Positions 25,633-34,435 of a stretch of DNA of 64,000 nt are shown here, in pieces. Position numbers and translations under genes: made by a program. The notes under the pieces are model-generated. The model searched no databases. It was not told the origin of the DNA and worked only from the letters and a program-made list of their open reading frames with translations. This stretch comes from Kitasatospora sp052076145 (GTDB lineage Bacteria > Actinomycetota > Actinomycetes > Streptomycetales > Streptomycetaceae): the NCBI RefSeq assembly GCF_052076145.1, contig NZ_CP197246.1:6138001-6202000 (forward strand). The letters run 5' to 3'. How positions within the stretch are numbered: the stretch's first letter is position 1; each line of letters opens with the position of its first letter.

Positions 25633-26453
25633 CCACCCACTTCCTCACCGTCCCCGGCGGCCGCATCGCCTACGCGGACACCGGCGGCCCCGGCCCGCTG
25701 GTCGTCTGCACCCCCGGGCTCGGCGACGACCGCTCGATGTACCGGCACGTGACCCCGCTGCTCACCGCCGCCGGGTACCGGGTGGTCGGCGTCGACCTGC
25801 GCGGCCAGGGCGAGTCCACGGCGGTCTGGGACGACTACGGCACAGAGGCGATCGCCGGTGATTTGCGGGCACTCGTACGCGAGTTGGCCGCAGGCCCGGC
25901 AGTGCTGGTGGCGAACTCCTTCACCGGCGGCGCTGCGGTCGTGACGGCAGTGGACGAACCCGCGCTGGTGCGGGCCGTCGTGCTCAACGACTCCTTCGTG
26001 CGCACCTTCCCCAAGACCGCGAAGATCAAGGCGGGGGAGTACCTGATCGGCCGGTCCGTCGCCGCCTGGCTGTACTACTGGGACTCGCTCTACCCCACCC
26101 GCAAGCCCGCCGACCACGCCGCCGTCCGGGCCGCCCTCAAGGACCGGCTGCGCGAGCCCGGCCGGATGGCCGCGATCAAGGGGATGCTCGCGGCCGGGCA
26201 GCGGCCCTGCGAGGAGCGGCTGCCCCGGCTCGCCGTGCCCGTCCAGGTGGTGATGGGCACCAAGGATCCGGTCTTCCCGCCCGACCCCCGGATCGAGGCC
26301 GAGTGGATCGCCGCGCACACCGGCGGCCGGGTCGCCATGATCGAGGGCGCCGGGCACTACCCGATGGCCGAGTTCCCTCAGCAGACCGCCGAGTTGATGC
26401 TGCCGTTCCTCGCCGAGGTCTGCCAGGACGTCACGTACGGAGGAGCGCGATGA
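25629..26453 (+). CDS. Alpha/beta hydrolase of the NRPS operon
   Basis: 274 residues with the alpha/beta-hydrolase fold: oxyanion region VCTPGLGDDRSM, GVDLRGQGES, nucleophile elbow LVANSFTGGAAV, acid MGTKDPVFPPD and His in IEGAGHYPMAEF. The elbow is Ala-Asn-Ser-Phe-Thr instead of the usual Gly-x-Ser-x-Gly, which is still compatible with a sharp turn. Role could be ester or lactam hydrolysis of the product, or removal of mis-primed chains. It overlaps its neighbours by ATGA on both sides; GGAGGAGCG just before its end serves the P450. Confidence 0.8.
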   Translation: MTTHFLTVPGGRIAYADTGGPGPLVVCTPGLGDDRSMYRHVTPLLTAAGYRVVGVDLRGQGESTAVWDDYGTEAIAGDLRALVRELAAGPAVLVANSFTGGAAVVTAVDEPALVRAVVLNDSFVRTFPKTAKIKAGEYLIGRSVAAWLYYWDSLYPTRKPADHAAVRAALKDRLREPGRMAAIKGMLAAGQRPCEERLPRLAVPVQVVMGTKDPVFPPDPRIEAEWIAAHTGGRVAMIEGAGHYPMAEFPQQTAELMLPFLAEVCQDVTYGGAR

Positions 26454-27679
26454 CCCACCCCGCAGACGCCGCGCTGTACGCGCTGATGTCCCCCGAGGGC
26501 CAGCGCGACCCCGTCGCCGCGTACGCCGCGCTGCGCGAGGCCGCGCCCGTCCACCTCAACGAGGGTGGCTGCTTCGTCTCCGGCTACGACGCGGCCTCCG
26601 AGGTGCTGTTCGGCGAGAAGTTCGGCACCGCCGACCCCGAGTGGTTCGACCGCAACCAACCCGGCTGGCGCGAACACCCGCTGCTGCTGCACATCTTCTC
26701 CTCCCTGGTCGGCGCCAACCCGCCCGACCACACCCGGCTGCGCGGCCTGGTGTCGAAGGCGTTCAACGTCCGCCGGGTCGAGCTGCTCCGTCCGCACGTC
26801 GCTGAGCTGACCGAGCGGGCGCTCGACGCCATGGCGGAGCGGGCCGCCGCCGGGCAGCCCGTCGACCTGCCCGCCCAGCTCGCGATGCCGGTGGCGATCG
26901 GGACGGTCGCCAGGCTGCTCGGCGTCCCGGCGGAGGACACCGGCCCGTTCGACGGCTGGGTCCGCAAGTGCGGCGTCGTCTTCGAGGCCGCCGTCGCCCC
27001 GGAGGCGCTCGCCGAGGCCGACACCGCCTACACGGCGATCCTCGACTACTTCACCGGCCTGGTCGCCGCCCGGCGCAAGGAACCGGCGGACGACCTGGTC
27101 TCGGCCCTGATCGCCACCCGGGACGGCGACGGCGACCGGCTGACCGAACAGGAGCTCGTCGACCTGCTGGCCTTCGTCTTCGCGGCCGGTTTCGAGACCA
27201 CCGCCGGGCTGGTCGGCAACTCGGTCGTCGCCCTGGCCGACAACCCGGACCAACTCGCCCTGCTGCGCCGCCTGCCGACCACCGACCCGCAGCGCATCGG
27301 CCCGGCCACCGACGAGCTGGCCCGCCTCGGCGGCTCCGTCCAGGTCACCCGGCGCCTCGCCCTCACCGACGTCGAGCTGGGCGGCGTCCGCATCCCGGCC
27401 GGGGTCAACGTCGTGGTCTTCCTGGCGGCGGCCAACCGTGACCCGCTGCGCTTCGCCGACCCCGACCGCCTCGACCTGCTGCGCGCGGACGCCCGTCCGC
27501 TGAGCTACGGCCTGGGCGTCCACTACTGTCTCGGAGGGGCCCTCGCCCGGATGGAGCTGGAGGAGGTCCTCGGCCGTCTCCACCGCCGCTTCCCCGACCT
27601 CAGACTGGCCGGAACCCCCGTCCGCGCACCGGGGTTGGCGCTGAACCGGTACGAGTCGATCCCGGTCACGCTGTCCTGA
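26450..27679 (+). CDS. Cytochrome P450
   Basis: 409 residues, the usual size of a soluble bacterial P450. The I-helix oxygen-activation motif is FAAGFETTAGL, the ExxR helix has DELARL, and the heme loop is LSYGLGVHYCLGGALARME with the cysteine ligand and Tyr in place of the common Phe. The N-terminus has no membrane segment, so redox partners must come from elsewhere; no ferredoxin gene is nearby. As the last gene of the NRPS operon it likely hydroxylates or epoxidises the pyrrolizidine-type product. Start ATG overlaps the hydrolase stop and follows GGAGGAGCGCG. Confidence 0.92.
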   Translation: MTHPADAALYALMSPEGQRDPVAAYAALREAAPVHLNEGGCFVSGYDAASEVLFGEKFGTADPEWFDRNQPGWREHPLLLHIFSSLVGANPPDHTRLRGLVSKAFNVRRVELLRPHVAELTERALDAMAERAAAGQPVDLPAQLAMPVAIGTVARLLGVPAEDTGPFDGWVRKCGVVFEAAVAPEALAEADTAYTAILDYFTGLVAARRKEPADDLVSALIATRDGDGDRLTEQELVDLLAFVFAAGFETTAGLVGNSVVALADNPDQLALLRRLPTTDPQRIGPATDELARLGGSVQVTRRLALTDVELGGVRIPAGVNVVVFLAAANRDPLRFADPDRLDLLRADARPLSYGLGVHYCLGGALARMELEEVLGRLHRRFPDLRLAGTPVRAPGLALNRYESIPVTLS

Positions 27680-27688
27680 AACCCCGGC

Positions 27689-29410
27689 TCACAGCGGCAG
27701 CATTGGCAACAGGGACGGCAGGCTGCGGGCCAGCAGGCCGAGGCCGACGACCAGCACCAGGACGGCGGTCAGCGCGGCCGTGTGCGGGGCGATCCTCCGG
27801 GCGAGCGCGAAGGCCGGCCGGTCGGCCAGCCGCGAGATCCGACCCCCCAGGCGGACCAGCAGCAGGCCGGTCGCCGTAAGGGTGGCGGCCATCCCGAGTC
27901 CGTACGCGACCACCAGGGCCGCCCCGAAGGCCGTCCGCCCGAGGGCGACGGCGCCGAGCAGGACGACCAGCGCAGACGGGCTGGGGACCAGACCGCCCGC
28001 GATACCGAGGCCGACCAGGCCGCGGCGGGAGAACGGCTGCGCGTCGTGGGTGTGGTGGGTGTGGTGGTGGCCGAACAGGCCGTGCGGGTGCGGGTGCGGG
28101 TGCGGGTGCGGGTGCGGGTGCGGGCGCGGGTGCGGGCGCGGGTGCGGGTGCGGGTGCGGGTGCGGGTGCGGGCGCGGGTGCGGGCGCGGGTGCGGGAGCT
28201 CGTGCTCGTGACTGTGCCCGTGATCGTGACTGTGCCCGTGCTCGCGACTGTGGTCGTGCCCGTGCCCGTGCCCGTGCTCATGGCCCTGCGAGGCCGACGG
28301 CCCGCCCGCGCCGACCAGGGCGGGCTGTCGGCTCGGCTGTGCCGGGGCGTCGTGGGGGTGGTGCGCGGGCTGCGCCCGGCGGTGGCGGACGGCCTCGATC
28401 AGCAGCCCGGCGCCGACCAGGGCGACCAGGGCGCCGCTGACGACGCCGAGCCAGCCGAGCAGGGTGTCACCGGCCAGTGAGGTGAAGGTGGTCAGGCAGA
28501 GGCCGACGACGAGGACTCCGGCGGTGTGGGTGAGGGTCACCGTCGCCCCGACGGTGAGGGCGTCGCGGGTGCGGCCCCGGCGCCCGGCGAGGTAGGCGGC
28601 CATGACGGTCTTGCCGTGGCCGGGCAGCAGTGCATGCCCGGCGCCGAGGGCGATGGACAGCAGGACGGCCAGCAGCCCGACAGGTACGGTGAGTTGCTCG
28701 GATGCCGTGAGCGCGGAGAGGCGCCGGGAGAGCACCTCGAACCGGGCGGTCAGGCCGCCGCCGACGGCGGGCGCCTCGGTGGCCGGGCGTGCGGCGGCGG
28801 CGCCGGGGAGCGCCGTCAGCTCGGCTCGGGTGTCCCCGCGCGGGGCGTCGAGCAGGTCGCGGGGGTAGCTGCGCAGCTCGTCGGAGGGCGAGGTCTCGGG
28901 GACGGTGGAGTGCGACAGGTGCACGCCCTCGCCGCGTGCGGTGATCTCGTTCCAACCGACCCGGGTGGCGTCCACGCCGGTGTCCACGTGCAGGGTGAGC
29001 GGGCCGTCGGTGAGCCGGAGCGGAGCCGTCAGGCGGCATTCGAGGCGGCTGGTCCGCAGCCCGGCCTGTCCGGCCAAGTAGTCGAAGGTGGCCGCGTCGA
29101 CCGTCCATTCGAGCCGCTGCGGTGCGGTGACCGTGAGCCGTCCGGCGGTCTCGGCGCAGCGGGTGGTGGCCCAGGCGGCACGTTCGGCGTCGGTCTCGAC
29201 ACCGGCCGCCGCCTGGGCGGTCGGGATCTCGGCGGTGTCGGTGACGGCGAGGGCGTCGACGCGGTCCGGGTGCAGGGTGAGGCCGGTGTAGTGGTTGACC
29301 GAGAAGTTGCCGAGCGGGTGCGCATGGGCGCCGGGTGCGGCGAGGCCGAGCAGGCAGAGCGCGCCGCCCGCGACGGCCATCGCCCGCCGGGTGTGCTGAC
29401 GGTGGTTCAC
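27689..29410 (-). CDS. NicO-family nickel/cobalt exporter with His-rich loop
   Basis: 573 residues. A signal-like N-terminus ends APGAHAHPLGNFSVNHYTG, followed by an extracytoplasmic domain of about 230 residues. Six or so membrane helices carry the NicO motifs (LGAGHALLPGHGKTVMAAYLA). Between helices 3 and 4 is a very long cytosolic loop of His-Gly, His-Asp and His-Pro repeats (over 40 His), a metal-binding buffer as in RcnA and NicT-like proteins. It should export nickel or cobalt. GTG 29410 follows GGAGG and overlaps the stop of the TPR gene (GTGA), so they are translationally coupled; DUF4331 lies further upstream. Confidence 0.85.
   Translation of the reverse strand: MNHRQHTRRAMAVAGGALCLLGLAAPGAHAHPLGNFSVNHYTGLTLHPDRVDALAVTDTAEIPTAQAAAGVETDAERAAWATTRCAETAGRLTVTAPQRLEWTVDAATFDYLAGQAGLRTSRLECRLTAPLRLTDGPLTLHVDTGVDATRVGWNEITARGEGVHLSHSTVPETSPSDELRSYPRDLLDAPRGDTRAELTALPGAAAARPATEAPAVGGGLTARFEVLSRRLSALTASEQLTVPVGLLAVLLSIALGAGHALLPGHGKTVMAAYLAGRRGRTRDALTVGATVTLTHTAGVLVVGLCLTTFTSLAGDTLLGWLGVVSGALVALVGAGLLIEAVRHRRAQPAHHPHDAPAQPSRQPALVGAGGPSASQGHEHGHGHGHDHSREHGHSHDHGHSHEHELPHPRPHPRPHPHPHPHPHPRPHPRPHPHPHPHPHPHPHGLFGHHHTHHTHDAQPFSRRGLVGLGIAGGLVPSPSALVVLLGAVALGRTAFGAALVVAYGLGMAATLTATGLLLVRLGGRISRLADRPAFALARRIAPHTAALTAVLVLVVGLGLLARSLPSLLPMLPL
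28084..28197. repeat. GTGCGG/GCGCGG hexanucleotide array encoding His-Pro and Arg-Pro
   Basis: About 19 near-perfect 6-base units encode alternating Pro-His and Pro-Arg on the minus strand within the exporter's metal-binding loop. It is a coding microsatellite prone to in-frame length change. Confidence 0.9.
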
Positions 29411-30711
29411 AGGGTGCCTCCGAGGGCGCTGCGGGCCTGCGGGGCGAGCAGCGGTGAGAAGTGCGGGTCGATCCGCAGGGCCTGGGTGAGGTGCTCCCGG
29501 GCGTCGCCGGTGCGGCCGAGGGAGCGCTCGATCTCGCCTCGGTGGTAGAGCAGTTGGGCGTTCTGCCAGCCGAGGTGCTGGGCCTGCTCGGCGAGCGGGA
29601 GGGCCTCCTCGTCGTTGCCCTGCCGGTGCAGGGCCCAGGCGAGGGCGTCGGCGACCAGCACGTTCTGCCGCCGCTGCCACTCGGCGCGCAGCAGGGAGAC
29701 GGCCTGGGCCGGGTCGCCGTGGTCGGCGAGGTACTGCCCGAGCGTCAGATCGTCCAGCACGCCGTTGGCGGCGGCGAGTTGCTGCTCGACGGCGAGCAGC
29801 CGGTACTGCTCCTGCGCCTGTGCGGCGTGCCCCAGGGACTCCTGGAGTTCGCCGAGTTCCAGCAGATACTGGGGCAGCGGCACCCGGCCGACGGCGGTGG
29901 TGTAGTCGCGGACGGCGGCGGCCGGGTCGCCGAGCGAGGCCTCGACGCGGGCCTGTCCGGCGAGCGCGGGGGTGTAGCCGGGGTCGTCCCGCAGAGCGGC
30001 CCGGTAGCCGGTCAGGGCCTGGTCGGGGTGGCCGGAGTTGCGGTCGAGTTCGGCGATCTGGTGGTGGCAGAAGGCCTTGTCGGCGGGGTCGAAGGCGCCG
30101 TCCAGGGCCTGTTGCAGGGCGTTGCGGGCGTCGTCGGTGCGGCCGTGCTGCTCCAGGTCGTACGCGGCGCGGGTGAAGGAGGCGGTGCCGGGGCGCCGGT
30201 CGAGCAGCTGCTGCACGGCTTCGGTGGCGCCGAGGTCGTCCCCGAGCTGGGTGCGCGCGTCGGCGAGCACGGCGTACGCCTGCCAGTGGAACGGCGCCGA
30301 GGCGATGGCCTGCCCGGCGAGATCGCGGGCCTCGGCGAAGCGGTGCCGGGCGTTGGCGAGCGCGCCCAGCGCGGTGAGGGCGTCGGCGTTCTCGTCGGGG
30401 TGGAGGGTGAGGGCGGTGTGCAGGGCCTCCTCGGCCTTCGGGTAGTAGGAGGAGTCGGCCGTCAGCCGGGCCTGCTCCACGTACTCCGCGCCGAGCCGGG
30501 CCCAGGCCGGGGCGTCGGCCGGGGCGTCGCGCAGCCGCTGCTGGTCGGTGGCGATCAGCCGGGCCAGCGAGCCGCTGCCCGGGGCGGGGGTGTCGGCCCG
30601 CCGGACGGGGCCGGCCGGGGGCGCGGCCGGGTCGCCCCCGCTCAGCGCTCCGAAGGCGGCCAGGCAGCCGCAGAGCGCGGCGGTGGTGAGCACGAGGGGC
30701 AGTCGACGCAT
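29407..30711 (-). CDS. Exported tetratricopeptide-repeat protein
   Basis: 434 residues. An N-terminal signal anchor (MRRLPLVLTTAALCGCLAAF) contains a cysteine that could be a lipid anchor, though the preceding residues fit a lipobox poorly. Nearly all the rest is TPR units: helical pairs of about 34 residues with the AW/AY-LG-A pattern, from residue 70 to the end. It is probably an assembly or scaffold protein on the outer face. ATG 30711 has GGAGG 8 bases upstream. The gene lies between DUF4331 and the NicO exporter, a recurring trio in streptomycetes. Confidence 0.8.
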   Translation of the reverse strand: MRRLPLVLTTAALCGCLAAFGALSGGDPAAPPAGPVRRADTPAPGSGSLARLIATDQQRLRDAPADAPAWARLGAEYVEQARLTADSSYYPKAEEALHTALTLHPDENADALTALGALANARHRFAEARDLAGQAIASAPFHWQAYAVLADARTQLGDDLGATEAVQQLLDRRPGTASFTRAAYDLEQHGRTDDARNALQQALDGAFDPADKAFCHHQIAELDRNSGHPDQALTGYRAALRDDPGYTPALAGQARVEASLGDPAAAVRDYTTAVGRVPLPQYLLELGELQESLGHAAQAQEQYRLLAVEQQLAAANGVLDDLTLGQYLADHGDPAQAVSLLRAEWQRRQNVLVADALAWALHRQGNDEEALPLAEQAQHLGWQNAQLLYHRGEIERSLGRTGDAREHLTQALRIDPHFSPLLAPQARSALGGTL

Positions 30712-30823
30712 GTCCGGGTCCTCCGGTGGAGCGGGGTGGAGCGGGGTGAGGCGGGCGGAGCGGGTGGCGACGCGGTGGGCGCGGGGCTGTCTCGGACGCC
30801 CCGGGCCCACCGCGCCCGGCGGC

Positions 30824-32269
30824 TCAGTGCGCCTGGTTGACGGCCTTGGCGTACGGCAGCGCGAGGTACGGGAACGTCGCGCCGAACGGCTTGTCGGCCT
30901 GGTTGACGCCGTCACCGGCGGCCAGTGCGGCGATCAGGTGACCGGGGGTGGCGCCCTCCATCACCTGGAGCGCGATGTCGACGACGTCGTCGGTCAGGCG
31001 GCGCCCGTTCGGGAAGCCCTGGAAGTCACCGTTCAGCACACCGAGCCGGTCGGGCTGGGCGGTGACGGGCGTGGACATGTTGAGGCGCAGCTCCTCGGCG
31101 GGCACGAAGGAGGCCACGTCGATGTCCTGGTTCATCAGCTGCGAGTTGAGGTCGACCGCCAGCGGTCCGTTTGCGGCCTTGGCGATGCCGGTCAGGAAGA
31201 TCTCCTGCAGGTCGGTGCGCGGGGTGGCGGGCGCGGGGAGGTGGTAGATGCCCTGGACCAGCTTGGGGACCTCCGGGTCCAACACCTTGGCGACGACGGC
31301 CGGCTGGTTGTGGTCCTCCGACGGCGGCAGGGCGTTGAACGCGTCCTTCAGCCCGGCCGGTACCACCACCTCGTTCACCAGCGGGTTGCCGAGCCGCGAG
31401 ACCTGCACGTACGGGCCGGCCGGGTGCTGCTCGCCGGGGGAGAGCTTCATGGTCCGCTTCTCGGTGCTGCTCCACACCCCGATGACGGGGTTGCGGGTGG
31501 CGTCGCCCCGGTAGGCCAGCTCGCTCTTGGGGACCTGGATGGAGAGGGTGTTGACGTTGTACCCGGCCAGGGTGTTCTGGCCGGTCTCCTTGAGGGTGCC
31601 GCCGTAGAGCAGGTCGAAGACGCGCAGGTCGAGGAAGAACGGGTCGGCCGCCTGGGTGGCCACCGTCTGTCCGCCGCCGGGGAGTTGCACGGTCGCCTGG
31701 TCGCGGAGCCGCCCGTAGTCGGGCATCGAGGCCACGCCGGTGTCGGAGGGCGCGGCGGTGCCGTGCTCGACGAGCGTCCGGGGTGCGCAGTCGGGGCGCA
31801 GCTCCTGCAGCGTGTAGTACTGGTGGAAGAGCAGGGTCGGGTCGGTGAGGTTGTTCACCACGCCGTTGTTGTAGAGGAAGGTGTCGGTGCCGCGCTGGTC
31901 CTCGGTGTGGAAGGTCCAGCGGTACGTGATGTCGGGCCGGCCGGTGCCCTGGGAGTCGATGTTGATGTCGTAGTGCGCGCCGTCGGCCCAGGGGTAGAAG
32001 TTCGGGCCGCCGTTGGGCTCCTGGAAGGGCAGCCAGTTGGCGGTGAGCGTCACCGTGTCGGGCTTGTCCGGGCTGGTGAACGCGTACACGTCGGTGTTGT
32101 CGACCTGCGGGTCGGCGGCGACGAGCGGGGCCTCGCGGTGGCTGGACGCCGTGCTGACGCCCGCGCCGGGCCCGGCGAGGAGGCTGCCGGCCAGGGCCAG
32201 GCTCATCACGCCGAGAGCTGCGGCGGTGCGGAGGGAGGTGGATCGGGCGCGACTGGGTACGGGGTTCAT
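30824..32269 (-). CDS. Secreted DUF4331 protein
   Basis: 481 residues with an N-terminal signal peptide (positive start, hydrophobic core ALGVMSLALAGSLLAG, likely cleavage before ASSHREAP). The mature start SSHREAPLVAADPQVDNTDVYAF is shown here as SSHREAPLVAADPQ then DNTDVYAF, the DUF4331 signature. LPPSEDHNQPAVV is a second conserved segment. Biochemical function is unknown. It is the first gene of an apparent transcript with the TPR protein (112-base gap) and the NicO exporter. The 206 bases upstream contain no gene and no promoter I can support. Confidence 0.85.
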   Translation of the reverse strand: MNPVPSRARSTSLRTAAALGVMSLALAGSLLAGPGAGVSTASSHREAPLVAADPQVDNTDVYAFTSPDKPDTVTLTANWLPFQEPNGGPNFYPWADGAHYDINIDSQGTGRPDITYRWTFHTEDQRGTDTFLYNNGVVNNLTDPTLLFHQYYTLQELRPDCAPRTLVEHGTAAPSDTGVASMPDYGRLRDQATVQLPGGGQTVATQAADPFFLDLRVFDLLYGGTLKETGQNTLAGYNVNTLSIQVPKSELAYRGDATRNPVIGVWSSTEKRTMKLSPGEQHPAGPYVQVSRLGNPLVNEVVVPAGLKDAFNALPPSEDHNQPAVVAKVLDPEVPKLVQGIYHLPAPATPRTDLQEIFLTGIAKAANGPLAVDLNSQLMNQDIDVASFVPAEELRLNMSTPVTAQPDRLGVLNGDFQGFPNGRRLTDDVVDIALQVMEGATPGHLIAALAAGDGVNQADKPFGATFPYLALPYAKAVNQAH

Positions 32270-32475
32270 GGTCTCGCTTCCGGTGGGGCGCGGTCCGCGC
32301 CCGGGGTCCTGTCGGGTGCGTGGCCCCGCAGGTGCGGGCGGCCACAGGAGGACAGTGACCGCCCTCCGCGAAACGTTCGTCCACGCACGCCCGACGGACG
32401 GGCCGACTCACCCGCACGGACCATCCGCATCACCCGGTCGGGCCAGGCAGCCCGTGCCGCATCCCTGTCGTGCTG

Positions 32476-32943
32476 TCAGGCCTGGTCGGCGCGGGGCTGC
32501 TTGAGCTTGGCCCAGACGCGCTCCAGGGCTGCTATGTCGGCATCGTCCAGACGGTCGTCGAAGGCCTCGGCGAGGGCGGCCCGGCGGGTGGCGTCGGCCT
32601 CGGCGAAGGCCTGGCGGCCCTCGGAGGTGAGGGCGATCCGGATCGAGCGGGCGTCGGTCGGGGAGGGTATCCGGGCGAGGTAGCCCCGGGCCTGGAGGGC
32701 GTCGGCGACGCGGGAGACCTGACTGCGGCTGAGCAGCGTCCGGGCGCCGAGCTCGGAGGCGGCGACGGGCTCGCTCTGGGCGTTCAGCCAGAGCATGACC
32801 TCGAACCAGGACAGCGGGAGGTCGTGGGCGCGGACCAGGGCCCGGTCGACCAGGCCGGTCAGCGTGGTGCCCGCCCAGACCAGGCCGTAGAAGGCGTGGT
32901 CACGGGTGCTGAGCTGTCCCAGGGTGAGGTCGGTGCGTGCCAT
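32476..32943 (-). CDS. MarR-family transcriptional regulator
   Basis: 155 residues. The winged helix reads LSWFEVMLWLNAQSEPVAAS, ELGARTLLSRSQVSRVADAL and ARGYLARIPSPTDARSIRI, the MarR wing. MarR dimers bind inverted repeats and are usually released by small phenolic or oxidant ligands. It diverges from an SDR gene; the 121-base gap holds two clear GTGTG/CACAC inverted repeats over the SDR promoter, so repression of that gene and itself is likely. Confidence 0.9.
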   Translation of the reverse strand: MARTDLTLGQLSTRDHAFYGLVWAGTTLTGLVDRALVRAHDLPLSWFEVMLWLNAQSEPVAASELGARTLLSRSQVSRVADALQARGYLARIPSPTDARSIRIALTSEGRQAFAEADATRRAALAEAFDDRLDDADIAALERVWAKLKQPRADQA

Positions 32944-32960
32944 GGCGGCAGTCTAGCCGT

Positions 32961-33009
32961 TTGCGTGTGCGCACACACAACAGTATGGTGTGTGTGCACG
33001 CACGCACTT
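32961..33009 (+). promoter_or_regulatory. SDR promoter with two MarR-type operators
   Basis: TTGCGT (32961-32966) and TATGGT (32984-32989) are 17 bases apart and make a reasonable promoter for the SDR gene. The perfect palindrome GTGTGCGCACAC (32965-32976) fills the spacer. A second, imperfect one, GTGTGTGTGCACGCACGCAC, overlaps the expected transcription start. This arrangement suits steric repression by the divergent MarR. Confidence 0.65.
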
Positions 33010-33064
33010 CGGATCGACGGGCAGGCGCGAGCAGGCGGCCGTCGGCAGACAGAGGGAAGCCACC

Positions 33065-33910
33065 ATGGACACCACCAGCACCGTCCTGATCACCGGTACC
33101 TCCTCCGGCATCGGCCTGGCCACGGCCGTGGCCGCAGCTCAGGCGGGCCTGCGGGTGGTCGCCACCATGCGCGACCTGGGCAAGGCCGACCAGCTGCGCA
33201 AGGCCGCCGCCGAGGCCGGCGTCGCCGAGCTCGTCGAGGTCAAGCACCTGGACGTGACCGAGCCGGCGTCCGTCGCCGCCTGCATCGCCGAGGTGATCGC
33301 CGAGCACGGCCGCCTGGACGCGCTGGTCAACAACGCCGGGGCCGGGCGCCTCGGCACCGTCGAGCAGGGCACCGTAGCGGACGTCCGCGCCACCATGGAG
33401 GTCAACTTCTTCGGCGTCGTCGAGACCACCCGCGCCGCGATGCCGCACCTGCGCGCCTCCGGTGGCCGGGTCGTCACCGTCACCAGCGTCGGCGGCGTCG
33501 TCGGCCAGCCGTTCAACGAGGCCTACTGCGCGGCCAAGTTCGCCGTCGAGGGCTTCATGGAGTCCCTCGCGCCCGTCGCCGCCACCGTCGGCGTCCGGGT
33601 CAGCGTGGTCGAACCCGGCGCGGTGGCAAGCGAGTTCGTCGCAGGCGTGACGGTCGACCTCGCCGCGACGCTGGCCGCCGCAGGCCCGTACGCCCCCGCC
33701 CTCCAGGCCTACGTCGACCGCACCCGAGGTGCGTTCGCCGGTGCCCAGAGCGCCGTCGACGCCGCCGCCGTGATCGTCTCCACCCTCACCGAGAAGCAGC
33801 CCGCGTTCCGCGTCCAGACCTCCGACGTCGCCCGCGCCTTCGTCGCCGCCAAGCTCGCCGACCTCGACGGCTCCGCCGTCCAGGCGAGCACCGGCCAGTG
33901 GGTCAGCTGA
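33065..33910 (+). CDS. Short-chain dehydrogenase/reductase
   Basis: 281 residues. Motifs of classical SDRs are all present: cofactor loop LITGTSSGIGLATAV, LVNNAGAG, catalytic Ser in VTVTSVGGVVG and YxxxK in AYCAAKFAVEGFMES. An Arg after the first strand (ATMRDL) favours NADPH. The substrate is unknown. ATG 33065 follows AGAGGGAAG. The promoter carries operators for the divergent MarR regulator, so it is probably an inducible oxidoreductase. Confidence 0.9.
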   Translation: MDTTSTVLITGTSSGIGLATAVAAAQAGLRVVATMRDLGKADQLRKAAAEAGVAELVEVKHLDVTEPASVAACIAEVIAEHGRLDALVNNAGAGRLGTVEQGTVADVRATMEVNFFGVVETTRAAMPHLRASGGRVVTVTSVGGVVGQPFNEAYCAAKFAVEGFMESLAPVAATVGVRVSVVEPGAVASEFVAGVTVDLAATLAAAGPYAPALQAYVDRTRGAFAGAQSAVDAAAVIVSTLTEKQPAFRVQTSDVARAFVAAKLADLDGSAVQASTGQWVS

Positions 33911-34006
33911 CCTGCGCCATCGGCGCCAGCCGGGGCGGGGAAACACCGGCCGTAGGATGAGGGCGTGTCCCGCGAGCCCGGGGCGAGACGCCCGGGAGGA
34001 ACGGCC

Positions 34007-34432
34007 ATGCAGCACGACAGTGGTGGGCCGGCCGACCGGCCCCGCAAGCGCGGCCAGGGCGAGCTCGAGAACCAGGTGCTCGCCGTGCTCGGCGAGGCCC
34101 CCGGGCCGGTCACCGCGAGCTGGGTGCAGGAACGGCACGGCGGAGACCTCGCCTACACCACGGTGATGACCATCCTCTCCCGACTGCTGGCCAAGCAGGC
34201 CGTCTCGCGCGGCCGCGACGGCCGCTCGTACGTGTGGTCCGCCGCCTCGGACGCCGCCGGGCTGACCGCGCGGCGGATGCGCCGCCTGCTCGACACCGAG
34301 ACCGACCGCGCCTCGGCCCTGGTCAGCTTCGTCAGCGCGCTGAGCCAGGAGGACGAGCAGGTGCTGCGCGCGCTGCTCGACGCCTCCACGGGCGATCCGG
34401 ATGCTGCCGCGCCGGACGAGCGCGAGCGCTGA
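34007..34432 (+). CDS. BlaI/MecI/CopY-family repressor
   Basis: 141 residues with the BlaI winged helix: GELENQVLAVLGEAPGPVTA, DLAYTTVMTILSRLLAKQAV and RGRDGRSYVWS. The C-terminal helices are the dimerisation region that M56 proteases cleave or control. ATG 34007 has GGGAGGAACGGCC in front; TAGGAT at 33953-33958 is a possible -10. It is followed after 3 bases by the M56 membrane protease gene, the normal repressor-sensor pair. No beta-lactamase gene is next to it. Confidence 0.9.
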   Translation: MQHDSGGPADRPRKRGQGELENQVLAVLGEAPGPVTASWVQERHGGDLAYTTVMTILSRLLAKQAVSRGRDGRSYVWSAASDAAGLTARRMRRLLDTETDRASALVSFVSALSQEDEQVLRALLDASTGDPDAAAPDERER

Positions 34433-34435
34433 GCC

